Assembly (NCBI RefSeq): GCF_030053775.1
Contig: NZ_CP125669.1
Coordinates: 2,103,962-2,167,961, forward strand
DNA from: Acinetobacter corruptisaponis
Lineage (GTDB): Bacteria; Pseudomonadota; Gammaproteobacteria; Pseudomonadales; Moraxellaceae
Length of the DNA: 64,000 nt
Direction of reading: 5' to 3'
Shown here: piece after piece, positions 47,691 through 57,641 of the stretch
Layout: each line of letters begins with the position of its first letter
How positions within the stretch are numbered: position 1 is the first letter of the stretch
Position numbers and translations under genes: made by a program
The notes under the pieces: generated by a model
Seen by the model: the letters and a program-made list of their open reading frames with translations, nothing else
What the model was told of the DNA's origin: nothing
Databases searched by the model: none

Positions 47691-49259
47691 TCATTCCCAC
47701 TCAATCGTTGCAGGTGGCTTAGATGAAACGTCATAAACCACACGTGAAACATCTTTAATTTCGTTCATGATACGGGTTGAGATTTTATCAACCAATTCAT
47801 ACGGTAAGTGTGCAAAACGAGCTGTCATAAAGTCAACCGTTTCAACTGCACGAAGCGCAATCACCCATGCATAACGGCGACCATCACCTACAACACCCAC
47901 AGATTTCACAGGCTGGAATACTGCAAAGGCTTGCGCAGTCTTGTCATACCAACCACTCACACGAAGTTCCTGCATAAAGATGTCATCAGCAAGACGAAGA
48001 ATGTCAGCATATTCTTTCTTCACTTCACCCAAGATACGCACTCCCAAACCTGGGCCTGGGAATGGATGACGGTAAATCATGCTGTGCGGCAAACCAAGGG
48101 TTGTACCGAGTTTACGCACTTCATCCTTAAACAGGTCACGCAATGGCTCAACCAGATCAAAAGCCAAGTCTTCTGGCAAACCACCTACGTTATGGTGTGA
48201 CTTGATCACGTGTGCCTTACCCTGTTTGCTTGCAGCAGATTCGATCACGTCTGGATAAATCGTCCCTTGTGCCAAGAATTTCACGCCATCAAGCTTACGT
48301 GCCTCTTCCGCAAACACTTCGATAAATTCACGGCCAATGATCTTACGTTTCTTCTCAGGATCAACTTCACCCGCCAATGCGGTTAAGAAACGTTCTTCAG
48401 CATCAGCACGGATCACTCGGATTCCCATGTTGTCCGCGAACATCTGCATCACCTGGTCGCCTTCGTTTAAACGAAGCAAACCATTGTCCACAAACACACA
48501 GGTAAGCTGGTCACCAATCGCCTTATGCAACAATGCGGCAACCACAGATGAGTCCACACCGCCAGACAAGCCCAATAGAACCTTTTCATCACCAATTTGT
48601 TTACGTAATTGTTCCACACGTAAATCAATAATGTGTTCTGGTGTCCAGAGACCACGGCAACCACAAATTTGATGCACGAAATTAGAAAGAAGTTCCGCAC
48701 CTTTCGCGGTGTGAGTCACTTCTGGGTGGAACTGCACCCCATAGAAACGGCGTGTTTCATCACTGACCGCAGCAAATGGGCAGCTTGGTGTGCTTGCGGT
48801 TACCTTGAAACCCTCAGGAATTGTGCTGACCTTGTCACCATGACTCATCCAGACATGAAGCTGGTTTTCACGATCCTGCAAGTTGCCAATCAACTGGTCA
48901 CGCACCAGAATGTCAACCTCGGCATAGCCAAACTCATGTACCGTACCTGGCTCCACCTTACCACCAAGTTGCTCAGACATGGTTTGCAGACCATAGCAAA
49001 TACCCAGTACTGGCACACCCAACTCAAACACCACCTGAGGTGCGCGTGGGCTACCCTCCTGATGCACGCTCTCAGGACCACCTGACAGAATAATCCCGTT
49101 TGGATTAAATGCGCGAATATCCTCCTCAGACATATCGAACGCATACATTTCAGAGTAGACACCCGCTTCACGTACACGACGTGCAATGAGCTGGCTATAT
49201 TGAGAGCCGAAATCCAGAATCAGGATACGATCTTCAGTAATTTGAGTATTGGTCGTCAT
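47691..49259 (-). CDS. guaA: GMP synthase (glutamine-hydrolysing)
   Basis: Converts XMP to GMP with glutamine. The 522-residue protein has a class I glutaminase domain (about 8-200; catalytic Cys in GICYGLQ, His and Glu in QFHPEV), an ATP pyrophosphatase domain with the P-loop LSGGVDSSV (about 230-240), and the dimerisation domain ending in KPPATIEWE. All expected parts are intact. Confidence 0.98.
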   Translation of the reverse strand: MTTNTQITEDRILILDFGSQYSQLIARRVREAGVYSEMYAFDMSEEDIRAFNPNGIILSGGPESVHQEGSPRAPQVVFELGVPVLGICYGLQTMSEQLGGKVEPGTVHEFGYAEVDILVRDQLIGNLQDRENQLHVWMSHGDKVSTIPEGFKVTASTPSCPFAAVSDETRRFYGVQFHPEVTHTAKGAELLSNFVHQICGCRGLWTPEHIIDLRVEQLRKQIGDEKVLLGLSGGVDSSVVAALLHKAIGDQLTCVFVDNGLLRLNEGDQVMQMFADNMGIRVIRADAEERFLTALAGEVDPEKKRKIIGREFIEVFAEEARKLDGVKFLAQGTIYPDVIESAASKQGKAHVIKSHHNVGGLPEDLAFDLVEPLRDLFKDEVRKLGTTLGLPHSMIYRHPFPGPGLGVRILGEVKKEYADILRLADDIFMQELRVSGWYDKTAQAFAVFQPVKSVGVVGDGRRYAWVIALRAVETVDFMTARFAHLPYELVDKISTRIMNEIKDVSRVVYDVSSKPPATIEWE

Positions 49260-49682
49260 GGCGAATCATTAAAGGCAAATGAATTAAGCGCCATATTCTA
49301 GCATTTTTCACGCTTTGACGCACCGCAATTCATCATCTATCTTATTTTTTAGCTGTGGTTGTCAATCAGGCCTGATATTTAAACCAAAATCTCAGCCAAA
49401 CATGCGGATAAAAGAGAGTTAAATCAACAATTCTTGCCCATTCTGCTCAACACAAAGCAAAAATTGGTGCTAAGATGTTGAGTTAGAGATGCGTTACCAT
49501 GGAAAGGTATTCAATCGACTACATCGTTTCCTTTTTATGGGATGGCGATGTCCTTGAGCAAAGGAAAATTAAAAAGCCTATAAGGGAAATTGGTGCATCG
49601 CCAATGTCCTAAAATATTTCACTATCATCTATGGCTTGCCCATTCACGGGCAACAATTAGGACTTGAAGGACCAATACAATA
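49260..49682. other. Long leader with successive stem-loops before the DUF445 gene
   Basis: A 423-base gap. An extended -10 (TGCTAAGAT, 49468-49476) could start a leader of about 200 bases. Within it: GGAAA / TTTCC (49501-49531), a closing stem TGGCGATG / CATCGCCA (49543-49550 with 49596-49603) that encloses a small TCCTT / AAGGA hairpin, and TTGCCC / GGGCAA (49636-49653), 29 bases before the ATG. No known riboswitch is recognised. The first 200 bases hold nothing I can name. Confidence 0.5.
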
Positions 49683-50921
49683 ATGTTTCAAGAAATGATT
49701 GCGGATTTTCAACAGAATTTCTGGTTATATATTTCAATCCCGTTTATCAGTGGTTTTATTGGCTATGTGACCAAAGTGATTGCAATTCAAATGATGTTTG
49801 CACCACTTGAGTTTAAGGGATTAAGGTTATTTGGTCTTCCAATTGGATGGCAAGGGATTGTTCCCCGCAAGGCTGAAAAGATGGCAACCACTGCCGTTGA
49901 GCTAATGACCTCCAAGTTGATTAAACCACAGGAAATTTTTGCCAGACTCGACCCCAAGCGTATCGCCCAGGAAATTGAAAAACCCCTGATGGCCGCTGCC
50001 GAAGACATTACCCGCGAAGTTGCACAGGAATACCATCCTGGTTTATGGGAAGGCATGCCAGAGTTTGCCCGCAAAAAGCTGATCAAGCGTGTACAGGACA
50101 AAGCACCTGAAATTGTTGAGCATATCATGGGCGAGGTGCAAAAAGATGTCATCAAATACTTTGATATTAAACACATGGTCGTGAGCAACCTGCTCAAGGA
50201 TAAACGACTGCTCAACGAGATCTTTAAAAAAGTTGGCAGGCAAGAGTTTAAGTTTTTTAGCAATATTGGCTTTGTGTTTGGCTTTGCGATTGGCGTGGTG
50301 CAAATGGCGGTATGGGTCGTTACCCAGGGGAAATATCCCTGGTTATTGCCAATGTTTGGTGGTTTTGTCGGCTTTTTTAGTGACTGGATTGCTTTACACT
50401 TGATGTTTAGACCACTATACCCAAAAAAAATCATGGGTTTCACCATGCAAGGTTTATTTATTAAACGTCAGAATGAGGTCGCTGCCGATTATGCAGCATT
50501 GATTTCCAAACAGTTGCTCACCTCCCGCAACATGATGGAAGAGCTGTTTTCTGGCACACACTCAGACAAGGTGATTGAACTGGTCAGCCGCCATGTTAAG
50601 CAGGAAATTGACTTACAGGCAGGTATTGTTCGCCCACTGGTGGTGTACGCGATTGGCGGTGAAAAATATCAAAACCTTAAGACCGAAGTGGCTGAACGTA
50701 TTTTACAGCAACTGCCAGAAACCATGCGTTATGTGGAATCCTATGCTGAAGATGCCATGAACATTCGTAACACCCTGATTGAACGCATGCAACAACTGAG
50801 CCCTGAAGAGTTTGAGGGAATGCTCCGTCCTGCATTTAAAGAAGATGAATGGTCGTTGATCATTGTGGGCGCGGTGCTAGGTTTCCTTGTTGGGGAAATG
50901 CAGATCCACTTTATGCTGTAA
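49683..50921 (+). CDS. DUF445 family membrane protein
   Basis: A 412-residue protein with a hydrophobic N-terminal segment (GFIGYVTKVIAIQMMF), a long helical cytoplasmic or periplasmic part, a central membrane pair (about 200-250, with FVGFFSDWIALHLMFRPLYPKKI) and a final membrane helix (IIVGAVLGFLVGEMQIHFML). The duplicated N...A.HLMFRPL-type motif is typical of DUF445. Function unknown. It is monocistronic and preceded by an unusually structured leader. Confidence 0.85.
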   Translation: MFQEMIADFQQNFWLYISIPFISGFIGYVTKVIAIQMMFAPLEFKGLRLFGLPIGWQGIVPRKAEKMATTAVELMTSKLIKPQEIFARLDPKRIAQEIEKPLMAAAEDITREVAQEYHPGLWEGMPEFARKKLIKRVQDKAPEIVEHIMGEVQKDVIKYFDIKHMVVSNLLKDKRLLNEIFKKVGRQEFKFFSNIGFVFGFAIGVVQMAVWVVTQGKYPWLLPMFGGFVGFFSDWIALHLMFRPLYPKKIMGFTMQGLFIKRQNEVAADYAALISKQLLTSRNMMEELFSGTHSDKVIELVSRHVKQEIDLQAGIVRPLVVYAIGGEKYQNLKTEVAERILQQLPETMRYVESYAEDAMNIRNTLIERMQQLSPEEFEGMLRPAFKEDEWSLIIVGAVLGFLVGEMQIHFML

Positions 50922-50946
50922 ATCTAAAATCCGTACAATTAAAAAT

Positions 50947-50972
50947 AGGGAGCAATTGGCTCCCTGTTTTTT
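50947..50972 (+). terminator. Terminator after the DUF445 gene
   Basis: AGGGAGC-5-GCTCCCT stem followed by GTTTTTT; convergent with the BOF gene ending at 50985. Confidence 0.9.
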
Positions 50973-50984
50973 ATGATTTAAAAC

Positions 50985-51359
50985 TTAATGAGCATGTGCA
51001 ACCTTTTCAATGCTGATCACCTCAACATCGGTTGGTTTATAGCGATGTGTATCCACCTCACCCACCAGACGCACATGGTCACCTACTTTCAAACCTGCCT
51101 TACGCCAGATGTCATCATCCACCTCAACGTTGATTGAACCACTTGCATCCTTAAATTCGTAATGGTCACTCTGAAGATGCTTCACAATCTGGCCCGTTAA
51201 GGTTACGCCTGTTTCATCAGCCAGCTTGGCCGCCTGAGTGGCTGTAACCACATTTTTGGCCGCTTCCTGCACAATGGCTTGGTCAGGTTTACCAGCCCAG
51301 GTGGCCATTGATAAAGCTGTCAACAACACAATGCCACAGCCCGCAATCATTTTTTTCAT
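50985..51359 (-). CDS. NirD/YgiW/YdeI family stress-tolerance protein (BOF fold)
   Basis: A 124-residue periplasmic protein: signal peptide cut after TWA (about 22), then a bacterial OB-fold domain with VTLTGQIVKHLQSDHYEFKDASGSINVEVDDD. Relatives (YgiW, VisP) take part in stress and envelope responses; the ligand is unclear. Confidence 0.88.
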   Translation of the reverse strand: MKKMIAGCGIVLLTALSMATWAGKPDQAIVQEAAKNVVTATQAAKLADETGVTLTGQIVKHLQSDHYEFKDASGSINVEVDDDIWRKAGLKVGDHVRLVGEVDTHRYKPTDVEVISIEKVAHAH

Positions 51360-51493
51360 TTTTACCTATCCTGTATTAAACTCTTATGATCTAAACAGAA
51401 ATTTATTGTTCTGTCGGCTTAAGTTTGTAATCAACAGTAAACTTTATTTATGTATATACCTAACCCCGCTAACAAAAGCGGGATTGCTGTTCA

Positions 51494-51916
51494 CTACTTT
51501 TCAATTACATGGTCAAGACTCAAACGACCTGCGCCATACAGCATCACATAAAGTAGCCCACCCGCCATGACAACATTCTTCATGAAATTAATCTGCTGGC
51601 TATGATCCGTTGAATCATGGAACAAGAAAGCCGTTAAGACACTAAAAACTGCCAAGCCAAAGGCAGCAAAGCGTGCCTGAAAACCAAACAACAGGGCTAG
51701 GCCACCGCCAAACTCAACTAAAATGGTGAGGGGTAACAGCGCAGCAGGCACCCCCATCGATTCCATATACTGTGCAGTTGCAGCATAACCTGTAATTTTA
51801 CCCCAGCCAGAGATCAGGAAAATTTGTGCGATCAAGATACGCGCCACCAGTGTCACAATATTCTCAACGCTCGGCTGTGTGACGATATTTTTTACAACGA
51901 CATTCGGATTAAACAT
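51494..51916 (-). CDS. DoxX family membrane protein
   Basis: A 140-residue protein with four membrane helices and the DoxX motif (LVARILIAQIFLISGWGKITGYAAT ... EFGGGLALLFG). The ATG at 51916 follows GGAG by 7 bases; the GTG at 51928 is part of that ribosome site. The family is linked to sulfur or redox membrane complexes, but individual roles are mostly unknown. Confidence 0.9.
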   Translation of the reverse strand: MFNPNVVVKNIVTQPSVENIVTLVARILIAQIFLISGWGKITGYAATAQYMESMGVPAALLPLTILVEFGGGLALLFGFQARFAAFGLAVFSVLTAFLFHDSTDHSQQINFMKNVVMAGGLLYVMLYGAGRLSLDHVIEK

Positions 51917-52151
51917 GATCAGCTCCACACTGTTTATTTTTTAACATGACAACAGTGTAGGAATGTTTTATTTTGCAATAAACAGCATATTTGTGAATAC
52001 ATCATTCCATATTTGCAACAAAAAAGTCTTTTTCGCCTCAATCCATCATTTTTCAACCACACTGTAAAGTTACCAATAATTTTGCTTTTTATACTGACTT
52101 TCCCTAAAGGCACTGCTAGGATTTAGCTCAAATTTATTGTATTCACATTTT

Positions 52152-52790
52152 ATGGAACTCATTGATTTTATTCTGCACGTTGACGAACATCTTTTAGAGT
52201 TCATTACCAATTATGGCATATGGATTTATGCCATTCTGTTTTTAATCATCTTTGTTGAAACTGGTTTGGTGGTGATGCCCTTTTTACCAGGCGACAGCCT
52301 GTTGTTCGCTGCGGGTGCGCTGGCTGCGTCAACGGGTGCCATGGACCCATGGGCACTCGGTATCCTGCTGTTTATCGCAGCGGTATTGGGTGATACCGTC
52401 AATTACCATATTGGCCGCTACATTGGCCCGCGTGTATTTGAAATCAACTCACGTTTTATCAATCAGCAGCACTTGATCAACACCCAGCAGTTTTTTCAGC
52501 GTCACGGTGGAAAAACCATTATCTTTGCTCGTTTTGTGCCGTTTGCACGCACCTTTGCACCTTTTGTTGCGGGTGCAGGCAGCATGAACTACAAGTTTTT
52601 CCTGACCTATAATGTGGTTGGCGCTTTCTGCTGGGTTGCCTCTTTCATTACCCTCGGTTATTTATTCGGAAACATGCCAATTGTGAAAGACAATTTCACC
52701 CACCTCATTTTTGGCATCATCATTATCAGTATCCTGCCAGGTGTGATTGGTTTTATTCGCCAAAAACTGAATAGCCGTAAAGCACAATAA
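52152..52790 (+). CDS. DedA family protein (VTT domain)
   Basis: A 212-residue inner-membrane protein of the DedA/SNARE-associated family. Conserved segments: FLPGDSLLFAAGALA, GDTVNYHIGRYIG and the membrane-active Arg region RFVPFARTFAPFVAGAG. DedA proteins flip phospholipids or undecaprenyl phosphate and support proton-motive-force balance. Start taken at the ATG at 52152; an in-frame TTG at 52137 is possible, and neither has a strong ribosome site. Confidence 0.92.
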   Translation: MELIDFILHVDEHLLEFITNYGIWIYAILFLIIFVETGLVVMPFLPGDSLLFAAGALAASTGAMDPWALGILLFIAAVLGDTVNYHIGRYIGPRVFEINSRFINQQHLINTQQFFQRHGGKTIIFARFVPFARTFAPFVAGAGSMNYKFFLTYNVVGAFCWVASFITLGYLFGNMPIVKDNFTHLIFGIIIISILPGVIGFIRQKLNSRKAQ

Positions 52791-52797
52791 TTCAAGC

Positions 52798-53394
52798 CTA
52801 GAAGAAACGAAAGATCATTGGCAACATACACATCAGCAGCAGCATGGCCGATCCTTTATATAAATGGTCGGCCTTGATTCCAACCAGGCTACCTGCCAGC
52901 AAGGCACGGCCAAACACCATCCAGAAGATTGAAACAGGGATCAGCACTACACTGAACACCGCAAACACCAGAACTGTATTCTCTACCGAGTCCCATGTTT
53001 CACTAGGAAAAATCCCTGCCGCCAGCAGCAAGGTTTTAGGGTTTCGCAAGGCCGAGACAAACAACTGCGGCGTTCGGATATGTGGATGATGCTGGTCATG
53101 TTTTTGCAGGTGTGAACTTTTCCATAAATGAAAGGCCAGCCATAACACATAGGCCACACTGGCAATATGCAGAATGTGGGTGAGTGCTGGCCAGATGGGA
53201 TGGAACAAATGAATAAAGAGTGCCCACAATCCGATGCCATAGACATAGCCCAACCATTCCATAGGAATAAACGGCAGGGTTTTCAATACACCTTGTTGAT
53301 GGGTTGAACTGGCGAGTAAAGCATTGGTCGGCCCAGGAATCAATAACACCGCGATCATCGCAAAAACAAAAAACCAACTCTCAATCATAGACAT
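52798..53394 (-). CDS. LysE family translocator
   Basis: A 198-residue membrane exporter of the LysE/RhtB type, usual length, with about six helices. The N-terminal LIPGPTNALLASS matches the family's PGP motif, and the RNPKTLLLAAGIF segment is also typical. It probably exports amino acids or related compounds. Convergent with the DedA gene, 7 bases apart. Confidence 0.88.
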   Translation of the reverse strand: MSMIESWFFVFAMIAVLLIPGPTNALLASSTHQQGVLKTLPFIPMEWLGYVYGIGLWALFIHLFHPIWPALTHILHIASVAYVLWLAFHLWKSSHLQKHDQHHPHIRTPQLFVSALRNPKTLLLAAGIFPSETWDSVENTVLVFAVFSVVLIPVSIFWMVFGRALLAGSLVGIKADHLYKGSAMLLLMCMLPMIFRFF

Positions 53395-53561
53395 ACCGAA
53401 TAACCCTACATGCCCGCCACCTTAAACGAATTTGGGACAAGAACACAAATTTTAGGATGTTGTATGAGAGGGAAAATACGCAGAATCAGTGCTTTAAAAT
53501 TTACAATATATTGATTTTATTAATTATTTTTTGAAACATTTTGCTAAAATTTAGTTATATG

Positions 53562-53585
53562 TCACCGTGGCAAACCACGGTGACA
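53562..53585. other. Strong hairpin downstream of a lipoprotein gene
   Basis: Perfect 10-bp stem GTCACCGTGG / CCACGGTGAC with a 4-base loop, about 12 bases past the lipoprotein stop. No T run follows, so termination there may be rho-dependent or the stem may protect the mRNA end. Confidence 0.6.
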
Positions 53586-53597
53586 GAAGATCAACAC

Positions 53598-53987
53598 TTA
53601 TGATTTTGGACGTTGCTTCACAATAATTGGACAACCCTTGAACTGTGCCGCCTGCACAATGGCATCCTGCTGTCCAAGCACATTGGCAAGCTCGGTATTC
53701 TTGGTGTTCATTGACTGCCCCATATTGACCGAGATGGATGGACCAAAACCCCATCCGCCCTTGCCCCAGCCACCACCGAGTCCAACACCCACGCCCACAC
53801 CTGTACGTTTTGGTGTCTGCACGCCATTGTCGATATACTGCTGGATACGGTTGTACTCTGCCTGCAACTGCTGGCAATTGAGCGACTGGTACTGGGTGGG
53901 TGACACGTAGGCTGGTTTAACCGTCGATGCACAGGCACCCAACAACATACTCGCCGCCAGCACAGGCATCCAATATAAGCGTTTCAT
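53598..53987 (-). CDS. Hypothetical lipoprotein with Gly-rich segment
   Basis: A 129-residue exported lipoprotein: signal peptide and lipobox LGAC (Cys about 19), a short helical region (SLNCQQLQAEYNRIQQYID), a central Gly-rich stretch (GVGVGVGLGGGWGKGGWGFG) and a C-terminal part with one further Cys. I do not recognise a named family. It is followed on the same strand by a strong hairpin and lies 9 bases downstream of parA. Confidence 0.78.
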   Translation of the reverse strand: MKRLYWMPVLAASMLLGACASTVKPAYVSPTQYQSLNCQQLQAEYNRIQQYIDNGVQTPKRTGVGVGVGLGGGWGKGGWGFGPSISVNMGQSMNTKNTELANVLGQQDAIVQAAQFKGCPIIVKQRPKS

Positions 53988-53996
53988 AAGATTCTC

Positions 53997-54839
53997 TTAT
54001 TTCTTTGACTCAATCTCATTGAACAGCGTGACATAAGCGACGGTCAATTTATGTTCAGATGCCAAATGAATCAAGGGTAAATTCTTCTGATGTGATTCTT
54101 TCATCAATACTGATGGCGGCAACATGCTTTCCAGCACAGGTAAACCATCATCCTTTAACTGCTGAACCACTTCACGGGGAAGTTTTGCCTGAGACTGGAA
54201 CTGATTGACCACAATCCCTTCAATCTCCAAGCGATCATTATGATCATCTTGGGTTTCGATCACATTTTCAATCAAAGTTTGTAACGCACGTTTTGAGAAC
54301 ACGTCACAGTCGAATGGAATCAGCACGCGGTCTGCCGAGATCAGCGCAGACAGGGTAAAGAAGTTAAATGCTGGTGGTGTATCAATAAAGATACGGTCAT
54401 AGCGGGCGCTGAGCGCCTGAATAGAGTCACGTAATTTATAAATCTTGTGCTTGCTCTCCAGCGCATGCTCCAGCGCACCCAGGCTTGGGCTGGCAGGAAT
54501 CACGTCCAGATTTGCGAAAGCGGAACGGTGCACATAGCTGTCCAGTCCCTTGCCACGGGGTGCTTTTAAAATCGAACCAATGGCATTGCCAATCAAACCC
54601 TTTTGCTGCGTGGTTCCCAGCACATCGTCAAAGAAGTTTTCAATGTTTGGCTCCAATGCTGCCTTATCGGCAGAATAGGTGGCATCTTCACCCAAAAGGT
54701 ACTGGCTTGAGTTTGCTTGTGGATCAAGGTCAATCACCAGGGTTCTTAAGCCCTGTTGAGCACTGATCGCCGCCAGATTGACCGCAATACTTGATTTCCC
54801 CACACCGCCTTTTTGGTTAAATACCACACGAGTTAACAT
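53997..54839 (-). CDS. Orphan ParA/Soj-type ATPase
   Basis: A 280-residue P-loop ATPase with the deviant Walker A motif KGGVGKSS near the N-terminus, DLDPQANSS, and the Walker B region FIDTPPAFNF. Such proteins position DNA or other cargo. There is no parB or parS-like cluster here, so it is not the chromosome-partition pair; a role in positioning another cellular structure is possible. GAGGG precedes the ATG. Confidence 0.9.
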   Translation of the reverse strand: MLTRVVFNQKGGVGKSSIAVNLAAISAQQGLRTLVIDLDPQANSSQYLLGEDATYSADKAALEPNIENFFDDVLGTTQQKGLIGNAIGSILKAPRGKGLDSYVHRSAFANLDVIPASPSLGALEHALESKHKIYKLRDSIQALSARYDRIFIDTPPAFNFFTLSALISADRVLIPFDCDVFSKRALQTLIENVIETQDDHNDRLEIEGIVVNQFQSQAKLPREVVQQLKDDGLPVLESMLPPSVLMKESHQKNLPLIHLASEHKLTVAYVTLFNEIESKK

Positions 54840-54920
54840 GATTTCCCTCTAACAAGATTTTTGTAAACTGCACGCAGTTTAACCTAGAGCCAAAACAATT
54901 ACTAAAACAATGTCAAACAA

Positions 54921-55316
54921 TTACGCAAAAACTGGTTTAATGATGACCAGCCCCAGAATCCCCACCAGCGCCACCGCACCGATCAATAAACCAGCACGCC
55001 GCTGCACCAGCAAGATACTGTCATCTTTCTTGTAGGTTTTGATCAGGGAAGACCACAACACAAAAAATAGAATGATCTTGGCATAAAACCATGGCTGTAC
55101 ATCAAATTTATTCATAAACAGTAGAACCGCACCCGTCACAATAATCAGGGTGAGGGATAGATGCTGTAATGCCACAAAACCTTTACGCGCATGGCTGTTG
55201 GGCTGCTGGTCCCTGACACCCATATATAGGGTTGCCGCACGGGTAAAAAATACCAGAATCAATAGACTTACAGCCGACATATGAACAATTTTAGTGAGTA
55301 AATGTGCGTCCATCAT
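54921..55316 (-). CDS. SirB2 family membrane protein
   Basis: A 131-residue protein with four membrane helices, starting LTKIVHMSAVSLLILVFFTRAATL and including the AKIILFFVLWSSL segment of SirB2/YchQ proteins. Function unknown. Two ATGs (55316, 55313) follow AAGGA; the second is slightly better spaced. It begins 6 bases after the BolA gene, so they form an operon. Confidence 0.85.
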   Translation of the reverse strand: MMDAHLLTKIVHMSAVSLLILVFFTRAATLYMGVRDQQPNSHARKGFVALQHLSLTLIIVTGAVLLFMNKFDVQPWFYAKIILFFVLWSSLIKTYKKDDSILLVQRRAGLLIGAVALVGILGLVIIKPVFA

Positions 55317-55322
55317 TGATCC

Positions 55323-55631
55323 TTAGTTTTTTGGTGCATGGGCACATTCAGGGCTTGCAGATGCCTGCCCCTGCCATTCCGCTGGAATATAGGCGTGAAT
55401 TGCCAGTGCGTGAATCTGCCCAGGACTCATCAACCCTGCCGCGACGGCATAGACCTTTTGATGGCGCTGTACCAGACGCAGCCCCTGAAACTCCTCACTC
55501 ACCACAATCACCTTAAAGTGGGATTCCTTGCCTGGGAAATATCCCCCATGCCCTGCCGACTCATTGATCACCTCAAGATGGATGGGTGTCAAGGTTTGTA
55601 AACGTTCAATCAACTGTTGTTCTAAATTCAT
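55323..55631 (-). CDS. BolA family protein
   Basis: A 102-residue BolA/IbaG-type protein with the class pattern LEVINESAGHGGYFPGKESHFKVIVVSEEF and the invariant His that helps bind Fe-S clusters with monothiol glutaredoxins. The sequence LVQRHQKVYAVAAGLMSPGQIHALAIHAY is the helix-turn-helix-like part. Operon with SirB2 downstream. Confidence 0.92.
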   Translation of the reverse strand: MNLEQQLIERLQTLTPIHLEVINESAGHGGYFPGKESHFKVIVVSEEFQGLRLVQRHQKVYAVAAGLMSPGQIHALAIHAYIPAEWQGQASASPECAHAPKN

Positions 55632-55821
55632 CGGTCACTCTGTCAGGTCAGATTGAGATAGCTGCCAAGTATACATGACTGAAAGTGGTGGGTCTGTTGA
55701 GATTTCACAGCGACTTCGATGTCTGGATCACCCAATCCTAAGCAAAAGTGCGTTTTTCCTAGTTTTTAGGCTGAAAATGCTTTTATTTTATGCAATTAAG
55801 CAATTTCTTTACATAAAGTTA

Positions 55822-55849
55822 TTGACCGTTGTTTTGCTTAATGTATTAT
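55822..55849 (+). promoter_or_regulatory. Sigma-70-type promoter of the tRNA-Gly genes
   Basis: TTGACC (55822-55827), a 16-base spacer, and TATTAT (55844-55849), directly before the first tRNA. Confidence 0.75.
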
Positions 55850-55858
55850 AGCTGGCAC

Positions 55859-55934
<76 letters not shown>

Positions 55935-55979
55935 GATTGGTTTTTTTAAGTGTAAGTTTTAGTAAAAACTGCTCAATAT

Positions 55980-56055
<76 letters not shown>

Positions 56056-56060
56056 AATTT

Positions 56061-56097
56061 AAAAGGCCCTAGTCAAATGATTAGGGCCTTTTTTTTG
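56061..56097 (+). terminator. Terminator of the tRNA-Gly pair
   Basis: GGCCCTA / TTAGGGCC stem followed by a T run of about eight. Confidence 0.92.
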
Positions 56098-56138
56098 TTT
56101 TAGAAATTTAAATGACTGCAAATTTTAAAATGACTGTA

Positions 56139-56501
56139 TTATTTCTGCGCTGCAATGACCGCAATCTCAATTAACCATTTTGGATTGACCAGATCAGCCT
56201 GGATTGTGGCGCGCGAGGGTGCAACATGCCCCTTTAACCAGTCTACCCAGATCGCATTCACAATTGGAAAGTCTGAAAGATCCTTTAAAAATAGCTGGGC
56301 CGACAGTAAACGAGATTTATCGGTATCTGCCAAAGCCAAAAGCTGCTCAATGGTTGCCAGTACTTCTCGGGTTTGCCCCTCAATATCCAAATCGGCATTC
56401 TTAGGTACCTGCCCTGACAAATACACCACCTTGTTAAATACCGTTACAGCACTCATCACTTCAGTGGTGTTGATTTTCTGAATATCTGAATTTGACATCA
56501 T
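56139..56501 (-). CDS. RidA family enamine/imine deaminase
   Basis: A 120-residue Rid protein that hydrolyses reactive enamine or imine intermediates made by amino-acid dehydrogenases. Family features include VVYLSGQVPKN and the conserved Arg-containing segment PSRATIQADLV. Third gene of dadA-dadX-rid, 12 bases after dadX; it probably handles the imine released by DadA. AAGGACGTC precedes the ATG. Confidence 0.92.
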   Translation of the reverse strand: MMSNSDIQKINTTEVMSAVTVFNKVVYLSGQVPKNADLDIEGQTREVLATIEQLLALADTDKSRLLSAQLFLKDLSDFPIVNAIWVDWLKGHVAPSRATIQADLVNPKWLIEIAVIAAQK

Positions 56502-56513
56502 GACGTCCTTATT

Positions 56514-57617
56514 TTATTGCTGGTTTATAAATGTGACACGCGCAGTGACACCACACATCAGCTCATAGCCCACTGTACCTGATGCTGCCGCAACCTCGTC
56601 AATTGCGAGAACTGTTCCTGTACGGGATTTACCCCATAGCACCACTTCACTGCCCACCTCAGCATCAGTGACTGGGGTGAGGTCAACCGCCAGCATGTCC
56701 ATGCTGACACGGCCAATGGTCTGGGTACGGATGCCATTGACCAGCACGGGTGTACCTGTTGGTGAAATACGCTGATACCCATCCGCATAACCGCATGCGA
56801 CAATGCCAATGGTCATGGCTTGGCCCGCCACAAAACTTGAACCATATCCCACACTTTCATTGGCATTCAACCGCTGGATGGCAATGATCTCACTGCGCAG
56901 ACTCATGGTTGGTGCAAGTCCCCAGTCCTGTATGCTGTGTCCTGGATAGTCTGGCGAGCTTCCATACAGCATGATGCCACCACGAACATAATCCGACTGA
57001 ATCTGATGCGGATATCTTAGGATGGCGGCACTGTTACTAACCGACCTTTCACCTGGCAAGCCCTGAATGGTGGTTTCAAACTCCGTCAGTTGATAGTCAA
57101 TCCCCTGATCTCCAAAACGGTCTCCATCAGCATCCGAGAAATGCATCATATGGGTGATCGTGGCAACATGGGCGGACTGGCTCAACTGCCGCCAGATTTC
57201 ACGGTATTGCTGTGGCTTAAACCCTAATCGGTTCATTCCACTGTTCATTTTCAGGAAAATATCAAACTGGGCTGGATATTGATGTTGCTCCAGCCAGACC
57301 ACCTGCTGCTCACTATGCACAGTAAAGCTCAATTGATACTGTGCACAGTCAAACAGGTCCTGAGGCGAGAAAATTCCCTCAAGCAGCAAGATGGGTCCTG
57401 TCCAGCCCAAGGCACGTAAAAGCTTTGCCTCATCAATATCGAGCAAGGCAAAACCATCTGCTGTCTTGAATGATTCATAAACGCGTTCAATACCATGCCC
57501 ATAGGCATTGGCTTTCACCACAGCAAAAACCTTGCTCTCTGGTACAGACTGCCTGATCACCTCCAGATTTTGGCACAGTGCCTGGGTATGGATCACCGCG
57601 GTAATTGGACGTGGCAT
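56514..57617 (-). CDS. dadX: Catabolic alanine racemase
   Basis: PLP enzyme that interconverts L- and D-alanine. The 367-residue protein has the PLP lysine Lys35 in VVKANAYGHG and the second catalytic Tyr region with VGYGSSF; the C-terminal beta domain is complete. Context (dadA upstream, RidA downstream, Lrp divergent) makes this the catabolic DadX rather than biosynthetic Alr. Confidence 0.95.
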   Translation of the reverse strand: MPRPITAVIHTQALCQNLEVIRQSVPESKVFAVVKANAYGHGIERVYESFKTADGFALLDIDEAKLLRALGWTGPILLLEGIFSPQDLFDCAQYQLSFTVHSEQQVVWLEQHQYPAQFDIFLKMNSGMNRLGFKPQQYREIWRQLSQSAHVATITHMMHFSDADGDRFGDQGIDYQLTEFETTIQGLPGERSVSNSAAILRYPHQIQSDYVRGGIMLYGSSPDYPGHSIQDWGLAPTMSLRSEIIAIQRLNANESVGYGSSFVAGQAMTIGIVACGYADGYQRISPTGTPVLVNGIRTQTIGRVSMDMLAVDLTPVTDAEVGSEVVLWGKSRTGTVLAIDEVAAASGTVGYELMCGVTARVTFINQQ

Positions 57618-57641
57618 ACTAAACTTCCTTGTACAAAAGCA

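Noticed and set aside
53551..53877. 108-codon open frame overlapping the Gly-rich lipoprotein gene
   Set aside because: Out-of-frame shadow; the annotated frame has a signal peptide, lipobox and proper start.
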